Positions 1 through 9,906 are shown, numbered from the stretch's first letter. The stretch: DNA of 64,000 nucleotides from Paraburkholderia nodosa (GCF_001718195.1 NZ_MCNV01000001.1:310001-374000); one strand, 5' to 3'. Numbers and translations: made by a program. Notes: generated by a model not told the origin, from the sequence alone.

Positions 1-915
1 CACCGGCATGATGTGCGCCGCGTCGCCAGCGAGCAGCACGCGGTCCACGCGGAACGTTTCGGCGAGACGCGCGTTGTGCGTGTACACACGCTTGCGGATG
101 TAGTCGACCTTGTCGGGGTCCGCCACCACCTTGCGGATCAGCGCGGCCATGTTCTCGGGCTTCGAGAGTTCTTCTTCCGTCTCGCCCGGCATCACCATGA
201 ATTCGAAGCGGCGAATGCCGTGCGGCAGCGCAGCCGACACATACGGGCGCTGATGATCGCAATGCATATAGATATGCGGCGAGCCGATGGGGTCGTTGCG
301 CACGTCCACCACGATCCATTGATTCGGCTTCGTCCGGCCTTCGAAGGGCACGTTCAGCGCACGGCGCACGAAGCTGTTGCCGCCGTCTGCGCCCACCAGG
401 TACGCTGCGCGGATCGTGCGGCGCTCACCGTTCGCGTCGCTCACGTCGATCGTCACACCCTGCGTGTCCTGCTCGAATGCGTTGACCGTGTGGCCGAACA
501 ACACGTCCACGTGCTCGAAGCGCGCGAGCCCTTCATACAGCACGCGATCGGCGAGCGGCTGAATGAACGCGTTGCGGCGCGGCCAGCCGAATTCGTCGGT
601 GCGCGGCTCGATCGAGGCGAAGCAATGGCCGTCTTTCGTGACGAAGCGCATCCAGTGGTCGGGCGTGGTATGCGGCAGCAGCGCATCGGCAAGGCCGATG
701 GACTGGAACACGCGCAATGCTTCGTCATCCAGACCAATGGCGCGCGGGTAGTCGATGATCTGGTCGAGCTTCTCGACGAGCGTGACACTCACGCCTTGCA
801 GGCCGAGAATATTGGCGATCATGAGGCCGACCGGACCCGCGCCGATGATGGCGACGTCGGTGGCAATCTGGCGAGGGCGGACGGTATCCGCCTCGTGGGC
901 GAGGGGGGTGTTCAT
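1..915 (-). CDS. mhpA: FAD-dependent aromatic hydroxylase, MhpA-like (partial, runs off left edge)
   Basis: The ATG at 915 opens a frame that stays open to base 1, giving the N-terminal 305 residues; MhpA of E. coli is about 554, so roughly half is missing. Visible motifs are the FAD dinucleotide site GAGPVG (residues 25-30), the GADGG motif of group A flavoprotein hydroxylases, and a GDAAH motif right at the edge. The family hydroxylates 3-(3-hydroxyphenyl)propionate and 3-hydroxycinnamate to the 2,3-dihydroxy compounds using NADH and O2. It is divergent from an IclR regulator and sits beside hca genes whose product is the same catechol, which supports the assignment. Other ring hydroxylases of this family remain possible. 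Confidence 0.8.
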   Translation of the reverse strand, partial: MNTPLAHEADTVRPRQIATDVAIIGAGPVGLMIANILGLQGVSVTLVEKLDQIIDYPRAIGLDDEALRVFQSIGLADALLPHTTPDHWMRFVTKDGHCFASIEPRTDEFGWPRRNAFIQPLADRVLYEGLARFEHVDVLFGHTVNAFEQDTQGVTIDVSDANGERRTIRAAYLVGADGGNSFVRRALNVPFEGRTKPNQWIVVDVRNDPIGSPHIYMHCDHQRPYVSAALPHGIRRFEFMVMPGETEEELSKPENMAALIRKVVADPDKVDYIRKRVYTHNARLAETFRVDRVLLAGDAAHIMPV

Positions 916-1066
916 GTGTCTCCTTCTCGCGCGGCTTATGGAGCCGCTGCGGATGCTGACAGGTGGTGCCTGAAAACGGATCACCCGGGTGGACGTTTTG
1001 TCACAGCGCGGTGAATGGAAGCGAGTCTAGGTTCCGCCCGATGCGCGCTCAACATTTTTAGAGAAA

Positions 1067-1083
1067 TGTGCATAGAATGCACA
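1067..1083. promoter_or_regulatory. Perfect inverted repeat, candidate IclR/MhpR operator
   Basis: TGTGCAT-AGA-ATGCACA is a perfect 7-3-7 inverted repeat between the divergent mhpA-like and IclR genes, 25 bp before the IclR ATG. The dyad and the GTGCA core resemble the operators of MhpR-type IclR regulators. Binding is inferred. Confidence 0.6.
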
Positions 1084-1107
1084 CACTTGATTTTTAAGGC
1101 GTTTTTG

Positions 1108-1911
1108 ATGACGAAGTATGCAAACGTGCGGGGACTGGCGCGCGGCCTGCAGGTCCTCCAGGCGCTCAACGCCATGGAGAACGGGCGCGCCACGAGCCAG
1201 CAGTTGAGCGAGGCAACGGGCCTGCATCGCACGACGGTGAGGCGCCTGCTGGAAACCCTGGTAGAGGAAAAGTTCGTGCGCCGCAGCGCTTCCGACGACA
1301 GCTTTCGTCTGACGATGAACGTGCGCGGCCTGAGCGAAGGCTTCACCGACGACGAGCTCATCGCGACCATCGCGCCGCCGATCATGGCGCAAATGCTCCA
1401 GCGCACCGTGTGGCCATCGGATCTCACGACGCCCGACGGCGACTCCATGGTGATCCGCGAGACCACGCACCGCTTCAGCCCGCTTTCGTTTCACCGCGCG
1501 ATGGTGGGCCGCCGCCTGCCGATCCTGCTCACGGCGGCTGGCCGCGTGTACTTTGCGATGTGTCCCGAGGCCGAGCGCGAGGACATTCTCGAACTATTGC
1601 GCGCGGGGGCGGGCGGCGAGCAGCAGCAAAAACTCGCCGGCGACGCGGCCTATATCCGCAATCTCGTGCGCCAGACGCGCGCCGACGGCTTCGGCTCGAA
1701 CCACGGCGACTGGGCCGACCAGCGCAAGATCGGTGCGCTCGCAACGGCCATCGAGGCGCATGGGCGCGTGCTCGCGAGCCTGAACGTGATCTACCTCGAG
1801 CAGGCCATCAATCCGGCAGAGGCCGTGCGCCGCTTCGTGCCCGAGTTGCAGCGCGCCGCGCAGGAAATGGTGACGGCACTGGAGGCGCAGGAGGACCACA
1901 CGAAGCGTTAA
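1108..1911 (+). CDS. mhpR: IclR-family transcriptional regulator, MhpR-like
   Basis: 267 aa from the ATG at 1108. An open frame extends to 1015, but that would place the operator at 1067-1083 inside the gene. The N-terminal winged HTH covers about residues 5-60, with the recognition-helix segment LHRTTVRRLLETL; an IclR effector domain follows (about 80-255). E. coli MhpR is an IclR protein that activates mhp genes with 2,3-dihydroxyphenylpropionate-type inducers and is divergent from mhpA; the same arrangement is seen here. Its stop overlaps the stop of the convergent hcaR (1908-1911). Family is certain; the MhpR role is inferred from neighbours. Confidence 0.8.
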   Translation: MTKYANVRGLARGLQVLQALNAMENGRATSQQLSEATGLHRTTVRRLLETLVEEKFVRRSASDDSFRLTMNVRGLSEGFTDDELIATIAPPIMAQMLQRTVWPSDLTTPDGDSMVIRETTHRFSPLSFHRAMVGRRLPILLTAAGRVYFAMCPEAEREDILELLRAGAGGEQQQKLAGDAAYIRNLVRQTRADGFGSNHGDWADQRKIGALATAIEAHGRVLASLNVIYLEQAINPAEAVRRFVPELQRAAQEMVTALEAQEDHTKR

Positions 1912-2786
1912 GCTTCGTTCTCGCGCACGAGTTCGAACAACGCTTCGAGCTCCGCGGCATGCGGTTCTTTGCGCGACACCATCAGCAAGTCAATGGTGGG
2001 CGGCTCGCCTTCCAGCGGGCGCGTGCAGATCGCGCTGCTCGTGAGCGACGAGACATACGCGGGCAGGAGCGCATAGCCTAGCCCCATCCCCACGAGATTC
2101 AGATTGAGCAGAATATTGGTCGCGACCTGAGCCACCTTGCGCTCGATTCCGTGCGCCTCGCAATACGCCTCGACCACACTGTGCACCTGCCCCGAGAACT
2201 GCGGATGCGTGCTGATGAACGGCTCGCCGCTCAGCTGCGCCGGTGCGATGCGCGCTTGCTTCGCGAGCGGATGGCCGCTCGGCAGCACCACCACGAGCGG
2301 CTCGGTGAGCACGACTTCGCTGCGCAATTCAGGCGACAAAACGGGCCGCCGCATGAACGCCACGTCGATATCGCCGCGCAGCAGCGCGTCTTCCTGCTCG
2401 GCCGTCGGCAGGCTGCGCAACTCGACATTGACCTCGGGAAAGCGCAATCGCAAACGCGGCAAAATCACCGGGAAAACCCGGATCTCCGCGGCGGGCACGA
2501 AACCGATCGTCACCGTCACGCGCCCCTGCCCCACCTGGCGTGCACGCGCCACTGCCCGGTCGGCCTGCGCCACCACGAGACGCGCCTCGGCGAGAAACAC
2601 CTTGCCCGCGTCGGTCAATTCCACCTTGCGGCGCGTGCGCTCGAAGAGCGGCGTGCCCACTTCGTCTTCCAGATTGCGGATCTGCTGGCTCAGCGATGGC
2701 TGCGCCGTATGCAGGCGCTGCGCCGCGCGCGTGAAGCTCAGCTCGTCGGCAACGGCAATGAAGTAGCGCAGGTGTCTCAGTTCCAT
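1908..2786 (-). CDS. hcaR: LysR-family regulator HcaR
   Basis: 292 aa. The ATG at 2786 begins MELRHLRYF, the canonical LysR start. The winged HTH spans about residues 1-60 (AAQRLHTAQPSLSQQIRNLE) and a periplasmic-binding-like effector domain about 90-290. It is divergent from hcaE across 124 bp, the same layout as E. coli hcaR-hcaEFCBD, where HcaR activates the operon with phenylpropionate or cinnamate. The N-terminus closely matches what I remember of E. coli HcaR. The upstream open frame to 2966 would run into hcaE and is rejected. Confidence 0.85.
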   Translation of the reverse strand: MELRHLRYFIAVADELSFTRAAQRLHTAQPSLSQQIRNLEDEVGTPLFERTRRKVELTDAGKVFLAEARLVVAQADRAVARARQVGQGRVTVTIGFVPAAEIRVFPVILPRLRLRFPEVNVELRSLPTAEQEDALLRGDIDVAFMRRPVLSPELRSEVVLTEPLVVVLPSGHPLAKQARIAPAQLSGEPFISTHPQFSGQVHSVVEAYCEAHGIERKVAQVATNILLNLNLVGMGLGYALLPAYVSSLTSSAICTRPLEGEPPTIDLLMVSRKEPHAAELEALFELVRENEA

Positions 2787-2910
2787 GCTCGATTTATCGT
2801 TTTGAAGTCTTAGTGGCAACAAACAAAATATTTCACATCGGCAAAGCGAGCAACGATCATCCGTCTGCGTTCTCCGCCAAAAGGAGAATGCTGCCACGGA
2901 GGAGACTCGC

Positions 2911-4266
2911 ATGTCCGCAATCATCGACATCGATGCACTCGTCGACGCGCAAAATGGCCGCGTCACGTCGTCGATCTATACCGACCCCGACATTTACGCG
3001 CTCGAACTCGAGCGCATTTTCGGCCGCTGTTGGCTCTTTCTCGCCCACGTCAGTCAAATACCGAAAGCGGGCGACTTTTTCAATACCTACATGGGCGAAG
3101 ACCCCATCGTCGTGGTGCGCCAGAAGGACGGCTCGATCAAGGCCTTCCTCAATCAGTGCCGCCATCGCTCGATGCGCGTGAGCCATGCCGATTGCGGCAA
3201 CACACGCGCGTTCACGTGTCCGTATCACGGCTGGTCGTACGGCGTGGACGGCGCGCTCATCGACGTGCCGCTCGAATCGCGCGCCTATCCGCAGGGCCTG
3301 TGCAAGGAGCAATGGGGCTTGCAGGAAGTCACGCGCGTGGCCGTGTACAAGGGCCTCGTGTTCGGCAACTGGGACGCGAAGGCGCCCGACCTCGAAACCT
3401 ATATGGGCGACATCGCCTGGTATCTCGACGGCGTGCTCGACCGACGCGAAGGCGGCACCGAAATCGTGGGCGGCGTGCACAAGTGGGTGATCGACTGCAA
3501 CTGGAAATTCCCGGCCGAGCAGTTTGCGAGCGATCAGTATCACGCACTCTTCACACACGCGTCCGCCATTGAAGTGCTCGGCGCGAAGGAAGGCGCGGCC
3601 GACAAGGCGCTGGGCGCGGGTCAAACGGCGCGCCCCGTGTGGGAGACCGCGAAAGACGCGCTGCAGTATGGCCAGGCGGGCCATGGCAGCGGATTCTTCT
3701 TCACCGAGCAGCCCGACGCGAACGTGTGGGTGGACGGCGAAGTCTCGCAGTACTTCCGCGACACCTATGCCGAAGCCGAAGCGCGCCTGGGCAAGGTGCG
3801 CGCGATGCGTCTGGCGGGCCACAACAACATGTTCCCGACGCTTTCGTGGCTCAACGGCACGGCCACGCTGCGCGTCTGGCACCCGCGCGGGCCGAACCAG
3901 GTGGAAGTGTGGGCGTTCTGTATTGCCGACAAGGCAGCGTCCGATGAAGTCAAGGCCGCCTTCGAGCGCAGCGCGACGCGCGCGTTCGGGCCCGCAGGCT
4001 TTCTCGAACAGGACGACTCGGAAAACTGGGCCGAAGTGCAGAAGGTGCTGCGCGGCAGCCGCGCACGCAAAACGAAGCTATGCCTCGAAATGGGCCTCGG
4101 CAACGAGCGCGTACGCGAAGACGGCATACCTGGTATGACGAACTACATTTTTTCGGAGACGGCGGCGCGCGGCATGTACCGGCGCTGGGCGGACCTGCTG
4201 ATGGCCGAAACGTGGGACGAAGTGAACCAGCGCACCGCGCGCTACGAAGCGGAGGTGCTCAAATGA
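2911..4266 (+). CDS. hcaE: 3-phenylpropionate/cinnamate dioxygenase, large (alpha) subunit
   Basis: 451 aa, preceded by a strong GGAGGAG ribosome site. The Rieske [2Fe-2S] ligands are C83, H85, C103 and H106 (CRH and CPYH). The mononuclear Fe(II) site is H211 and H216 in the D-x2-H-x4-H motif, with a distal Asp near 368. The protein tracks E. coli HcaE almost throughout (for example [16 protein letters not shown]). It catalyses cis-dihydroxylation of 3-phenylpropionate or cinnamate with electrons passed from HcaD through HcaC. First gene of hcaEFCBD; its stop overlaps the start of hcaF (ATGA). Confidence 0.95.
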   Translation: MSAIIDIDALVDAQNGRVTSSIYTDPDIYALELERIFGRCWLFLAHVSQIPKAGDFFNTYMGEDPIVVVRQKDGSIKAFLNQCRHRSMRVSHADCGNTRAFTCPYHGWSYGVDGALIDVPLESRAYPQGLCKEQWGLQEVTRVAVYKGLVFGNWDAKAPDLETYMGDIAWYLDGVLDRREGGTEIVGGVHKWVIDCNWKFPAEQFASDQYHALFTHASAIEVLGAKEGAADKALGAGQTARPVWETAKDALQYGQAGHGSGFFFTEQPDANVWVDGEVSQYFRDTYAEAEARLGKVRAMRLAGHNNMFPTLSWLNGTATLRVWHPRGPNQVEVWAFCIADKAASDEVKAAFERSATRAFGPAGFLEQDDSENWAEVQKVLRGSRARKTKLCLEMGLGNERVREDGIPGMTNYIFSETAARGMYRRWADLLMAETWDEVNQRTARYEAEVLK

Positions 4267-4811
4267 GCGAAGTCGCCGAACCGGTTTTCACGCCCGCGCG
4301 CGTGGGTCTCGAACTGCATCACGAAATCGAGCAATTCCTCTTTGACGAAGCGGCGCTGCTCGACGGCTGGCGCTTTCGCGCATGGCTCGATCTCATGGCG
4401 AAGGACATTCGCTACACCATGCGCACGACCGTCAACGCGCAAACGCGCGACCGCCGGCGCGGCGTGCAGCCGCCCACCACGTGGATCTTCAACGACACGC
4501 ATTTCCAGCTCGAGCGCCGCGTGGCGCGTCTCGAAACCGGCATGGCGTGGGCGGAAGAACCGCCTTCGCGCACCCGCCATCTCGTGACGAACCTGCGAGC
4601 GTTCACCACCGAAACGCCCGGCGAATACGAGGCACACGTGAACTACGCGCTCTACCGCTCGCAGAAGGAACGCGACGAGACGTTCTACGTGGGCCGCCGC
4701 ACCGACCGCGTGCGCCGCGTGGAGGGCGCGCCAGGCTGGCAGGTGTCCAACCGTGACATCACGCTGGACCAGGCGGTGCTCACTTCCCATAACCTGAGTG
4801 TGCTTTTCTGA
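4263..4811 (+). CDS. hcaF: 3-phenylpropionate/cinnamate dioxygenase, small (beta) subunit
   Basis: 182 aa, the usual size of ring-hydroxylating dioxygenase beta subunits (NTF2-like fold, no cofactor). Family-typical stretches include [16 protein letters not shown] near the N-terminus and [11 protein letters not shown] near residue 141. It forms the alpha3-beta3 oxygenase with HcaE. Translationally coupled to hcaE by a 4-bp overlap; hcaC starts 2 bp after its stop. Confidence 0.93.
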   Translation: MSEVAEPVFTPARVGLELHHEIEQFLFDEAALLDGWRFRAWLDLMAKDIRYTMRTTVNAQTRDRRRGVQPPTTWIFNDTHFQLERRVARLETGMAWAEEPPSRTRHLVTNLRAFTTETPGEYEAHVNYALYRSQKERDETFYVGRRTDRVRRVEGAPGWQVSNRDITLDQAVLTSHNLSVLF

Positions 4812-4813
4812 TC

Positions 4814-5134
4814 ATGGCCCGTATTTTTGTCTGCCAGGACGACGCGTTGTCCGATGGCGAAGCGATCAAGGTGGACGGCCCGTCCGCCGCGATCGCCGTA
4901 TTCAAGGTGAACGGCGAGCTTTTCGCGCTGAACGACCGCTGCTCGCACGGCAATGCTTCGATGTCCGAAGGCTATATCGAAGACGACGGCACCGTCGAAT
5001 GTCCGCTGCATGCCGCACGCTTTTGTCTGAAGACCGGCACGGCCCTGTGCCAGCCTGCGACCGAAGCGCTCAAGACGTTCCCCGTCACGTGCGTTGACGG
5101 CGCGGTTTTCGTCGACGTTCCGGAGGCCGCGTAA
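4814..5134 (+). CDS. hcaC: Rieske ferredoxin of the phenylpropionate dioxygenase
   Basis: 106 aa. One Rieske domain has ligands C43, H45, C63 and H66 (CSH and CPLH), as in bacterial dioxygenase ferredoxins of this length. It carries electrons from the reductase HcaD to the HcaE Rieske centre. The stop and the hcaB start overlap as TAATG. Confidence 0.93.
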   Translation: MARIFVCQDDALSDGEAIKVDGPSAAIAVFKVNGELFALNDRCSHGNASMSEGYIEDDGTVECPLHAARFCLKTGTALCQPATEALKTFPVTCVDGAVFVDVPEAA

Positions 5135-5949
5135 TGGGTTGGCTCGATAACGAAGTCGCGCTGATCACGGGCGGTGGCTCGGGACTCGGCCTTGCACTCC
5201 TCGAACGCTTTCTCGACGAAGGCGCGCGCGTGGCGGTGCTCGAACGTTCGGCAGAGAAAGTCGCGGCGCTGCAAGCGCGCTTCAGTGCGCAAAACGTCGT
5301 CGCCGTGCAGGGCGACGTGACCTCGTACGCCGACAACGAGCGCGCCGTGAGCGCCGCCGTCGAAGCGTTCGGCAAGCTCGACATCTTCATCGGCAACGCA
5401 GCGATCTGGGATCATGCTTCGAGCCTCGTCGATCTCTCGCCGGCGCAGCTCGACAGCGGTTATGAAGAGCTTTTCTCGATCAATGTGAAGGGCTATTTGC
5501 TCGGCGCGAAAGCGGCAGCGCGCGCGCTCATCGCGAGCGAAGGCAGCATGATCTTCACACTCTCGAACTCTTCGTTCTATCCGGGCGGCGGCGGTCCCCT
5601 GTACACGGCGAGCAAGCATGCGGCCGTGGGCATCATCCGCCAGCTGGCCTACGAACTCGCGCCCAAGGTGCGTGTGAACGGCGTCGGCCCTTGCGGTATG
5701 GCGAGCGATTTGCGCGGCCCCGCTTCGCTCGGCCAGCAGGACTTGCGCATCATGGATTCGCGTTCGCCCGAAGCGATTGCGGGGATCCTGCCGCTGCAGT
5801 TCTTCCCGCAGCCTGCGGATTTCACCGGGCCCTACGTGATGCTCGCTTCGCGCGCGAACAATCGCGTGCTGAGCGGTGTGATGATCAATGCGGACGCCGG
5901 CCTCGGCATTCGCGGCATCCGTCACGCGGCGGGCGGCCTGCATCTGTAA
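5134..5949 (+). CDS. hcaB: cis-2,3-dihydrodiol phenylpropionate dehydrogenase (SDR)
   Basis: 271 aa short-chain dehydrogenase. The NAD-binding glycine motif GGGSGLG is at residues 13-19; the catalytic set is S144, Y157 and K161 (YTASK). It oxidises the cis-dihydrodiol formed by HcaEF to 3-(2,3-dihydroxyphenyl)propionate or its cinnamate equivalent, the substrate of MhpB-type ring cleavage. Position and length match E. coli HcaB. Confidence 0.92.
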   Translation: MGWLDNEVALITGGGSGLGLALLERFLDEGARVAVLERSAEKVAALQARFSAQNVVAVQGDVTSYADNERAVSAAVEAFGKLDIFIGNAAIWDHASSLVDLSPAQLDSGYEELFSINVKGYLLGAKAAARALIASEGSMIFTLSNSSFYPGGGGPLYTASKHAAVGIIRQLAYELAPKVRVNGVGPCGMASDLRGPASLGQQDLRIMDSRSPEAIAGILPLQFFPQPADFTGPYVMLASRANNRVLSGVMINADAGLGIRGIRHAAGGLHL

Positions 5950-5962
5950 CGGGAAACAGATC

Positions 5963-7189
5963 ATGAACGTCTCGACTATCGTCATCGTCGGTGCGGGCCA
6001 GGCGGGCGCGCTCGCCGCCGCCGAATTGCGCCAGCAAGGCTATGCGGGCCGCGTCGTACTGATCGGCGAGGAAGCGCACGCGCCTTATGAACGGCCGCCG
6101 CTTTCGAAGGACGTGCTGCTGCAACCGCAAACGGCGCGCTGCGCGATTCACGGCGAGGGCTACTACGCGGAGCGGAACATCGAGTTGAAGCTCGGCGTGG
6201 CCGTGACCGAGTTCGACGCGCAGGCGCGCATCGTCACGCTCGCGAACGGCGAATCGATCGCCTTCGACGAACTGCTGCTCGCCACGGGCGCGCGCGTGCG
6301 GCGCTTGCCGATGCTCGACGCGCTGGGCGAGAACGTCTACACGCTGCGCACGCTGGAGGACGCGCAACGCCTTATACCCGTGCTTCAAGCGCGCAAGCGC
6401 GTGCTGCTGGTGGGCGCGGGCGTGATCGGTCTCGAACTCGCTTCGAGCGCGGTCGATCTCGGCGCGGAAGTCACCGTGATCGAACAGGCGCCGCGTGCGA
6501 TGGCGCGTTGCGCTCCGCCGCTGCTCACCGAGCATCTGTGCGACGTGCATCGCGCGCGGGGGGTGACACTGCATCTGGGCTCGCCGCTCGCGTCAGCCAC
6601 TCGCGAGAACGGCGAACTCGTGCTGACGCTCGAAAGCGGCACGCGCATTACCGGCGACGCGGTGATCTACGGCATCGGCGTCGAACCCGAAACCACGCTC
6701 GCTCGCAAAGCAGGCCTGCAAATCGACAACGGCATCGTGATCGACGCGCGGTGTCGCACCTCGCACGCGCACATCTACGCAGCCGGCGACGCCGCCAGCC
6801 AGTGGGACGAGGCAAGCGGCCACCACCAGCGCCGCGAAACGTGGGAGAACGCGAACCGTCAGGCGCAAACGGCGGCGCGCGCGATGCTCGGCCTCGAACC
6901 CGAAGCCTGGGAAGCGGCCTGGTTCTGGACTGATCAATGCGGCCTCAACATCCAGTTCGCGGGCGACATGACTGCGCCTGAATGGCTCACGCGTGGTTCG
7001 CTGCAAGCGCCGCCCTGCGTTCTGTTCGGCCTCGACGGCGAAGGCGCGCTGGTTGGCGCGATCACCGTGAATCAGGGTCGCGACATGCGCAGCGCCAAAG
7101 CGCTGATCGGCAAGCGCGCGCGCATCGCCCGCGAAACGCTCGCCGATCCCACGCATAACTTGCGCAACCTGGCGCGCGAATTCGCCTAG
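5963..7189 (+). CDS. hcaD: Ferredoxin-NAD+ reductase of the phenylpropionate dioxygenase
   Basis: 408 aa from the ATG at 5963 (MNVSTIVIVG). FAD-binding GAGQAG is at residues 10-15, a second Rossmann motif GAGVIGLE near residue 151, and YAAGDAA near 272. Pyridine-nucleotide disulfide oxidoreductase fold with a reductase C-terminal domain, as in HcaD, BphA4 and similar. It begins 13 bp after hcaB and closes the operon. A longer frame from 5888 would overlap hcaB by about 60 bp and is not favoured. Confidence 0.9.
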   Translation: MNVSTIVIVGAGQAGALAAAELRQQGYAGRVVLIGEEAHAPYERPPLSKDVLLQPQTARCAIHGEGYYAERNIELKLGVAVTEFDAQARIVTLANGESIAFDELLLATGARVRRLPMLDALGENVYTLRTLEDAQRLIPVLQARKRVLLVGAGVIGLELASSAVDLGAEVTVIEQAPRAMARCAPPLLTEHLCDVHRARGVTLHLGSPLASATRENGELVLTLESGTRITGDAVIYGIGVEPETTLARKAGLQIDNGIVIDARCRTSHAHIYAAGDAASQWDEASGHHQRRETWENANRQAQTAARAMLGLEPEAWEAAWFWTDQCGLNIQFAGDMTAPEWLTRGSLQAPPCVLFGLDGEGALVGAITVNQGRDMRSAKALIGKRARIARETLADPTHNLRNLAREFA

Positions 7190-7235
7190 GCGCACACCCG
7201 AAAACACGGCGTTTCACCCGATTCGAGAAAAGCGC

Positions 7236-7264
7236 TTGCAAGCGCGCGCGAGTGTCTCTATAAT
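7236..7264 (+). promoter_or_regulatory. Sigma-70 promoter of tRNA-Val
   Basis: TTGCAA (7236-7241), a 17-bp spacer and a perfect TATAAT (7259-7264) lie 12 bp before the mature tRNA end, the expected distance for a short 5' leader. Confidence 0.8.
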
Positions 7265-7276
7265 TCGCGCCTCGAC

Positions 7277-7353
7277 AGGCTCGTAGCTCAGTTGGTTAGA
7301 GCACCACCTTGACATGGTGGGGGTCGTTGGTTCGAATCCAATCGAGCCTACCA
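7277..7353 (+). tRNA. tRNA-Val (anticodon GAC)
   Basis: 77 nt with encoded CCA. Acceptor stem AGGCTCG pairs with CGAGCCT, discriminator A. The anticodon stem CCACC/GGTGG encloses TTGACAT with anticodon GAC, and the T-loop TTCGAAT is intact. Confidence 0.95.
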
Positions 7354-7395
7354 ACGAACATGCAGTAAAGAAGCTGTACCTTGCAGCATCTTGTG

Positions 7396-7434
7396 AATGA
7401 CGCATTCCCTCGCGGGTCTGCGTCATTTTCTTTT
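7396..7434 (+). terminator. Rho-independent terminator after tRNA-Val
   Basis: Nine-base inverted repeat AATGACGCA (7396-7404) and TGCGTCATT (7419-7427), followed by a T-rich run (TTTTCTTTT). It lies 43 bp after the tRNA. Confidence 0.75.
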
Positions 7435-7566
7435 GGTGCGCGCTAATCACACACGCAGCTATCCATAGCGCACTAACGCTCGCATAGCTTTGCAGAAATC
7501 GTCAGTTCTTCTCGCGGCGCAAGCCTGCTTGAATGGACGTTCCACGTCCAGCCGAGGAGACTTTCG

Positions 7567-8529
7567 ATGTCCGACGTTCGCACGCAGCGCCCCGCCGTTT
7601 CCGTTCCGTCTGCGCATCTGCATTCCTCCACGCAGCAACACGCCAGTACCACGCTAGACCTCCATCAGGTCGCGGGCCGCATCGGCGCGCGCATCGACGG
7701 TGTGCGTCTTCATGCCGATCTCGACAGCGCCACGTTCGACGCGATCAACGCCGCCCTGCTGCGCCACAAGGTGCTGTTCTTCCGTGGCCAGCAGCATCTC
7801 GACGATACCGCGCAGGAAGCCTTCGCGCGGCGCTTCGGCGAAACGGTCGCGCACCCTACGGTGCCCTCGGTGGAAGGCGGCAGCCTGCTGGAACTCGATT
7901 CGCTGCACGGCGCGCGCGCCAACTCGTGGCACACCGACGTCACCTTCGTCGACGCCTACCCGAAGGTCTCGATCCTGCGCGCCGTGGTGATTCCGCCGTT
8001 TGGCGGCGACACGGTGTGGGCCAATACGGCCACCGCGTACGCGCAACTGCCCGAGCCGCTGCGCGCGCTCGCCGATACGCTCTGGGCGCTCCACACCAAC
8101 GCCTACGACTACGCGTCCACGCACACGAACGCGGACAGCGCGCAGCTCAAGCGTTACCGCGAAGTCTTCACGTCGAAGGTGTACGAAACCGAACATCCCG
8201 TGGTGCGCGTGCATCCGGAAACGGGCGAACGCACGCTCGTGCTCGGCCACTTCGTGCAGCGGCTCAAAGGTCTCTCGTCGTCCGATTCGGCGCATCTGCT
8301 GCAGGTGTTCCACGAGCATGTCACGCGGCTCGAAAACACGGTGCGCTGGAACTGGCAGGAAGGCGACGTCGCGATCTGGGACAACCGCGCCACGCAACAC
8401 TACGCGATCAACGACTACGGCGACGCGCGCCGCATCGTCCGGCGCGCGACCGTGCGCGGCGAAGTGCCGGTGAGCATCGACGGACGCACGAGCGTGGTCG
8501 TGCGCGAGGAAGGCGCGACGCTGCAGTAG
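7567..8529 (+). CDS. TauD/TfdA-family 2-oxoglutarate-dependent dioxygenase
   Basis: 320 aa, with a GAGGAG site upstream. The Fe(II) facial triad is H122-x-D124 (WHTDVTF) and H278; an Arg at 288-292 binds 2-oxoglutarate. The family oxidatively cleaves taurine, alkyl sulfate esters or phenoxyacetates. The central segment (SILRAVVIPPFGGDTVWANT) is closer to sulfate-ester dioxygenases (AtsK, Rv3406) than to E. coli TauD, from memory. No ABC sulfonate transporter adjoins it, so the substrate is open. Confidence 0.85.
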   Translation: MSDVRTQRPAVSVPSAHLHSSTQQHASTTLDLHQVAGRIGARIDGVRLHADLDSATFDAINAALLRHKVLFFRGQQHLDDTAQEAFARRFGETVAHPTVPSVEGGSLLELDSLHGARANSWHTDVTFVDAYPKVSILRAVVIPPFGGDTVWANTATAYAQLPEPLRALADTLWALHTNAYDYASTHTNADSAQLKRYREVFTSKVYETEHPVVRVHPETGERTLVLGHFVQRLKGLSSSDSAHLLQVFHEHVTRLENTVRWNWQEGDVAIWDNRATQHYAINDYGDARRIVRRATVRGEVPVSIDGRTSVVVREEGATLQ

Positions 8530-8557
8530 CGCCGCGTTGGCGAATCAGCGAGCCAGA

Positions 8558-9805
8558 TCAGCGGCCCGGCGCGAAGGCGTCGCCGTCGATCGGCAACTCG
8601 CGCTCCGCCAGCAGATCGGCGAGCAGTTGCGCGCTGCCGAGCGCGAGCGTGAAGCCGAGCGCGCCGTGCCCCGTGTTGAGCCACAGGTTGCGAAAGTGCG
8701 TGGCGCCGATCACCGGCTTGCTGTCCGGCGTGGCGGGACGCATGCCGGTCCACGTCTGCATGGCGTCGTAGTCGCCGGCGTCGGGGAAGGTTTCGCGCGC
8801 CTGGCGAGTGAGCAGCGCGATGCGGGCGTCGTCGGCGTGCGGGTTCATGCCTGTGAGATCGACCATGCCTGCAATGCGCAGTCGCTCGCCAAGCGGAGCG
8901 TAGACGACCTTGTGATGCGCATCCGTGACCGAGACGCGCGGCGCGCCCTGCGCATTCGCATTGGGGAGCGTGAGGCTGTAGCCCTTGAGCGGATACACGG
9001 GCACGTGCACGCCGAGCGAGGCGAGCATCGGCTGGCTCTGAAAACCCAGGCACACCACGAAAGCGTCGGCTTCGATGTCGCCCTGCGAGGTCTGCGCGGC
9101 GACCACCCGCAGCCCTTTCGTTCGCAGTCCGGAAAACTCGGTGGCCAGTTGCAGGTTGACGCCGTCGCGCTGCGCCGCGCGTGCAAGGCCACGTGTGAAC
9201 TGATCGCAGTCGGCGGCCTCTTCGCCTGGCGTTTGAATGCCGCCCACGATCTCCGCGCCGATATGCGCGAGCGCGGGTTCGAGCGCGACGCACGCCGCGC
9301 CGTCGAGTGCGTGCTGCACGCAGCCCAGCGTCGACTGGTATTGCGCCTGGCGGCGCGCAAGCGCAAACCCTTGCTCGTCGCGATACACCACGAGCTTGCC
9401 GTTGCGCACCCAGTCGAATGACAGCGCTTCGCGCTCGACCACCTCGTGCATGAGTCGCTGGCTCAAAAAGCCGAGGCCGAGCAATTCGGCCGTGGTCGCG
9501 CGACTGCGTGCGCGCGTGCACGCACGCAGGAACGCGGCGCACCAGCGCCATTGGTGCGGATCGAGCCGCGGCACGAAACGCAGTGCGGCGTCGCGCGAGA
9601 AGAGCCATTGCGGCAGCTTGGGCAGCACGGAGGGGTCCGCGAGCGGCGCGACGTAGCTGTAACTGAGCTGCCCGCCATTGGCGTGGCTCGTTTCGCGCGC
9701 CACATCGGCATGGCGCTCGACCAGCGTGACTTCGTGCCCATCGCGAGCGAGCGCGTACGCCGTGCTTACGCCAATCACCCCACCGCCTAAAACGCAAACT
9801 CGCAT
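8558..9805 (-). CDS. D-amino acid dehydrogenase (DadA-like FAD oxidase)
   Basis: 415 aa. N-terminal FAD motif GGGVIG at residues 7-12 followed by ERHADVARETSHANGGQLS, the DadA signature region; C-terminal GHGALGFTLALGSAQ is typical of the DAO superfamily. It would oxidise D-amino acids to 2-oxo acids, passing electrons to the respiratory chain. Start is the ATG at 9805; an alternative GTG lies 30 bp upstream. It stands alone, with no alanine racemase gene beside it. A perfect dyad lies 100 bp upstream. Confidence 0.82.
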   Translation of the reverse strand: MRVCVLGGGVIGVSTAYALARDGHEVTLVERHADVARETSHANGGQLSYSYVAPLADPSVLPKLPQWLFSRDAALRFVPRLDPHQWRWCAAFLRACTRARSRATTAELLGLGFLSQRLMHEVVEREALSFDWVRNGKLVVYRDEQGFALARRQAQYQSTLGCVQHALDGAACVALEPALAHIGAEIVGGIQTPGEEAADCDQFTRGLARAAQRDGVNLQLATEFSGLRTKGLRVVAAQTSQGDIEADAFVVCLGFQSQPMLASLGVHVPVYPLKGYSLTLPNANAQGAPRVSVTDAHHKVVYAPLGERLRIAGMVDLTGMNPHADDARIALLTRQARETFPDAGDYDAMQTWTGMRPATPDSKPVIGATHFRNLWLNTGHGALGFTLALGSAQLLADLLAERELPIDGDAFAPGR

Positions 9806-9906
9806 GATCCCTTGTTCTCTTTCGCTGACGACCAAACCCTGGCTGCCTATGCCGCCAGTCTCGCCGGGAACGATGGGGAACTCAATTGCGAATTGCGCGC
9901 GGGGTA

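Noticed and set aside
13..1014. Long plus-strand open frame opposite the mhpA-like gene
   Set aside because: It is the antisense shadow of a clear FAD hydroxylase; its sequence is His/Arg/Ala-rich with no domain.
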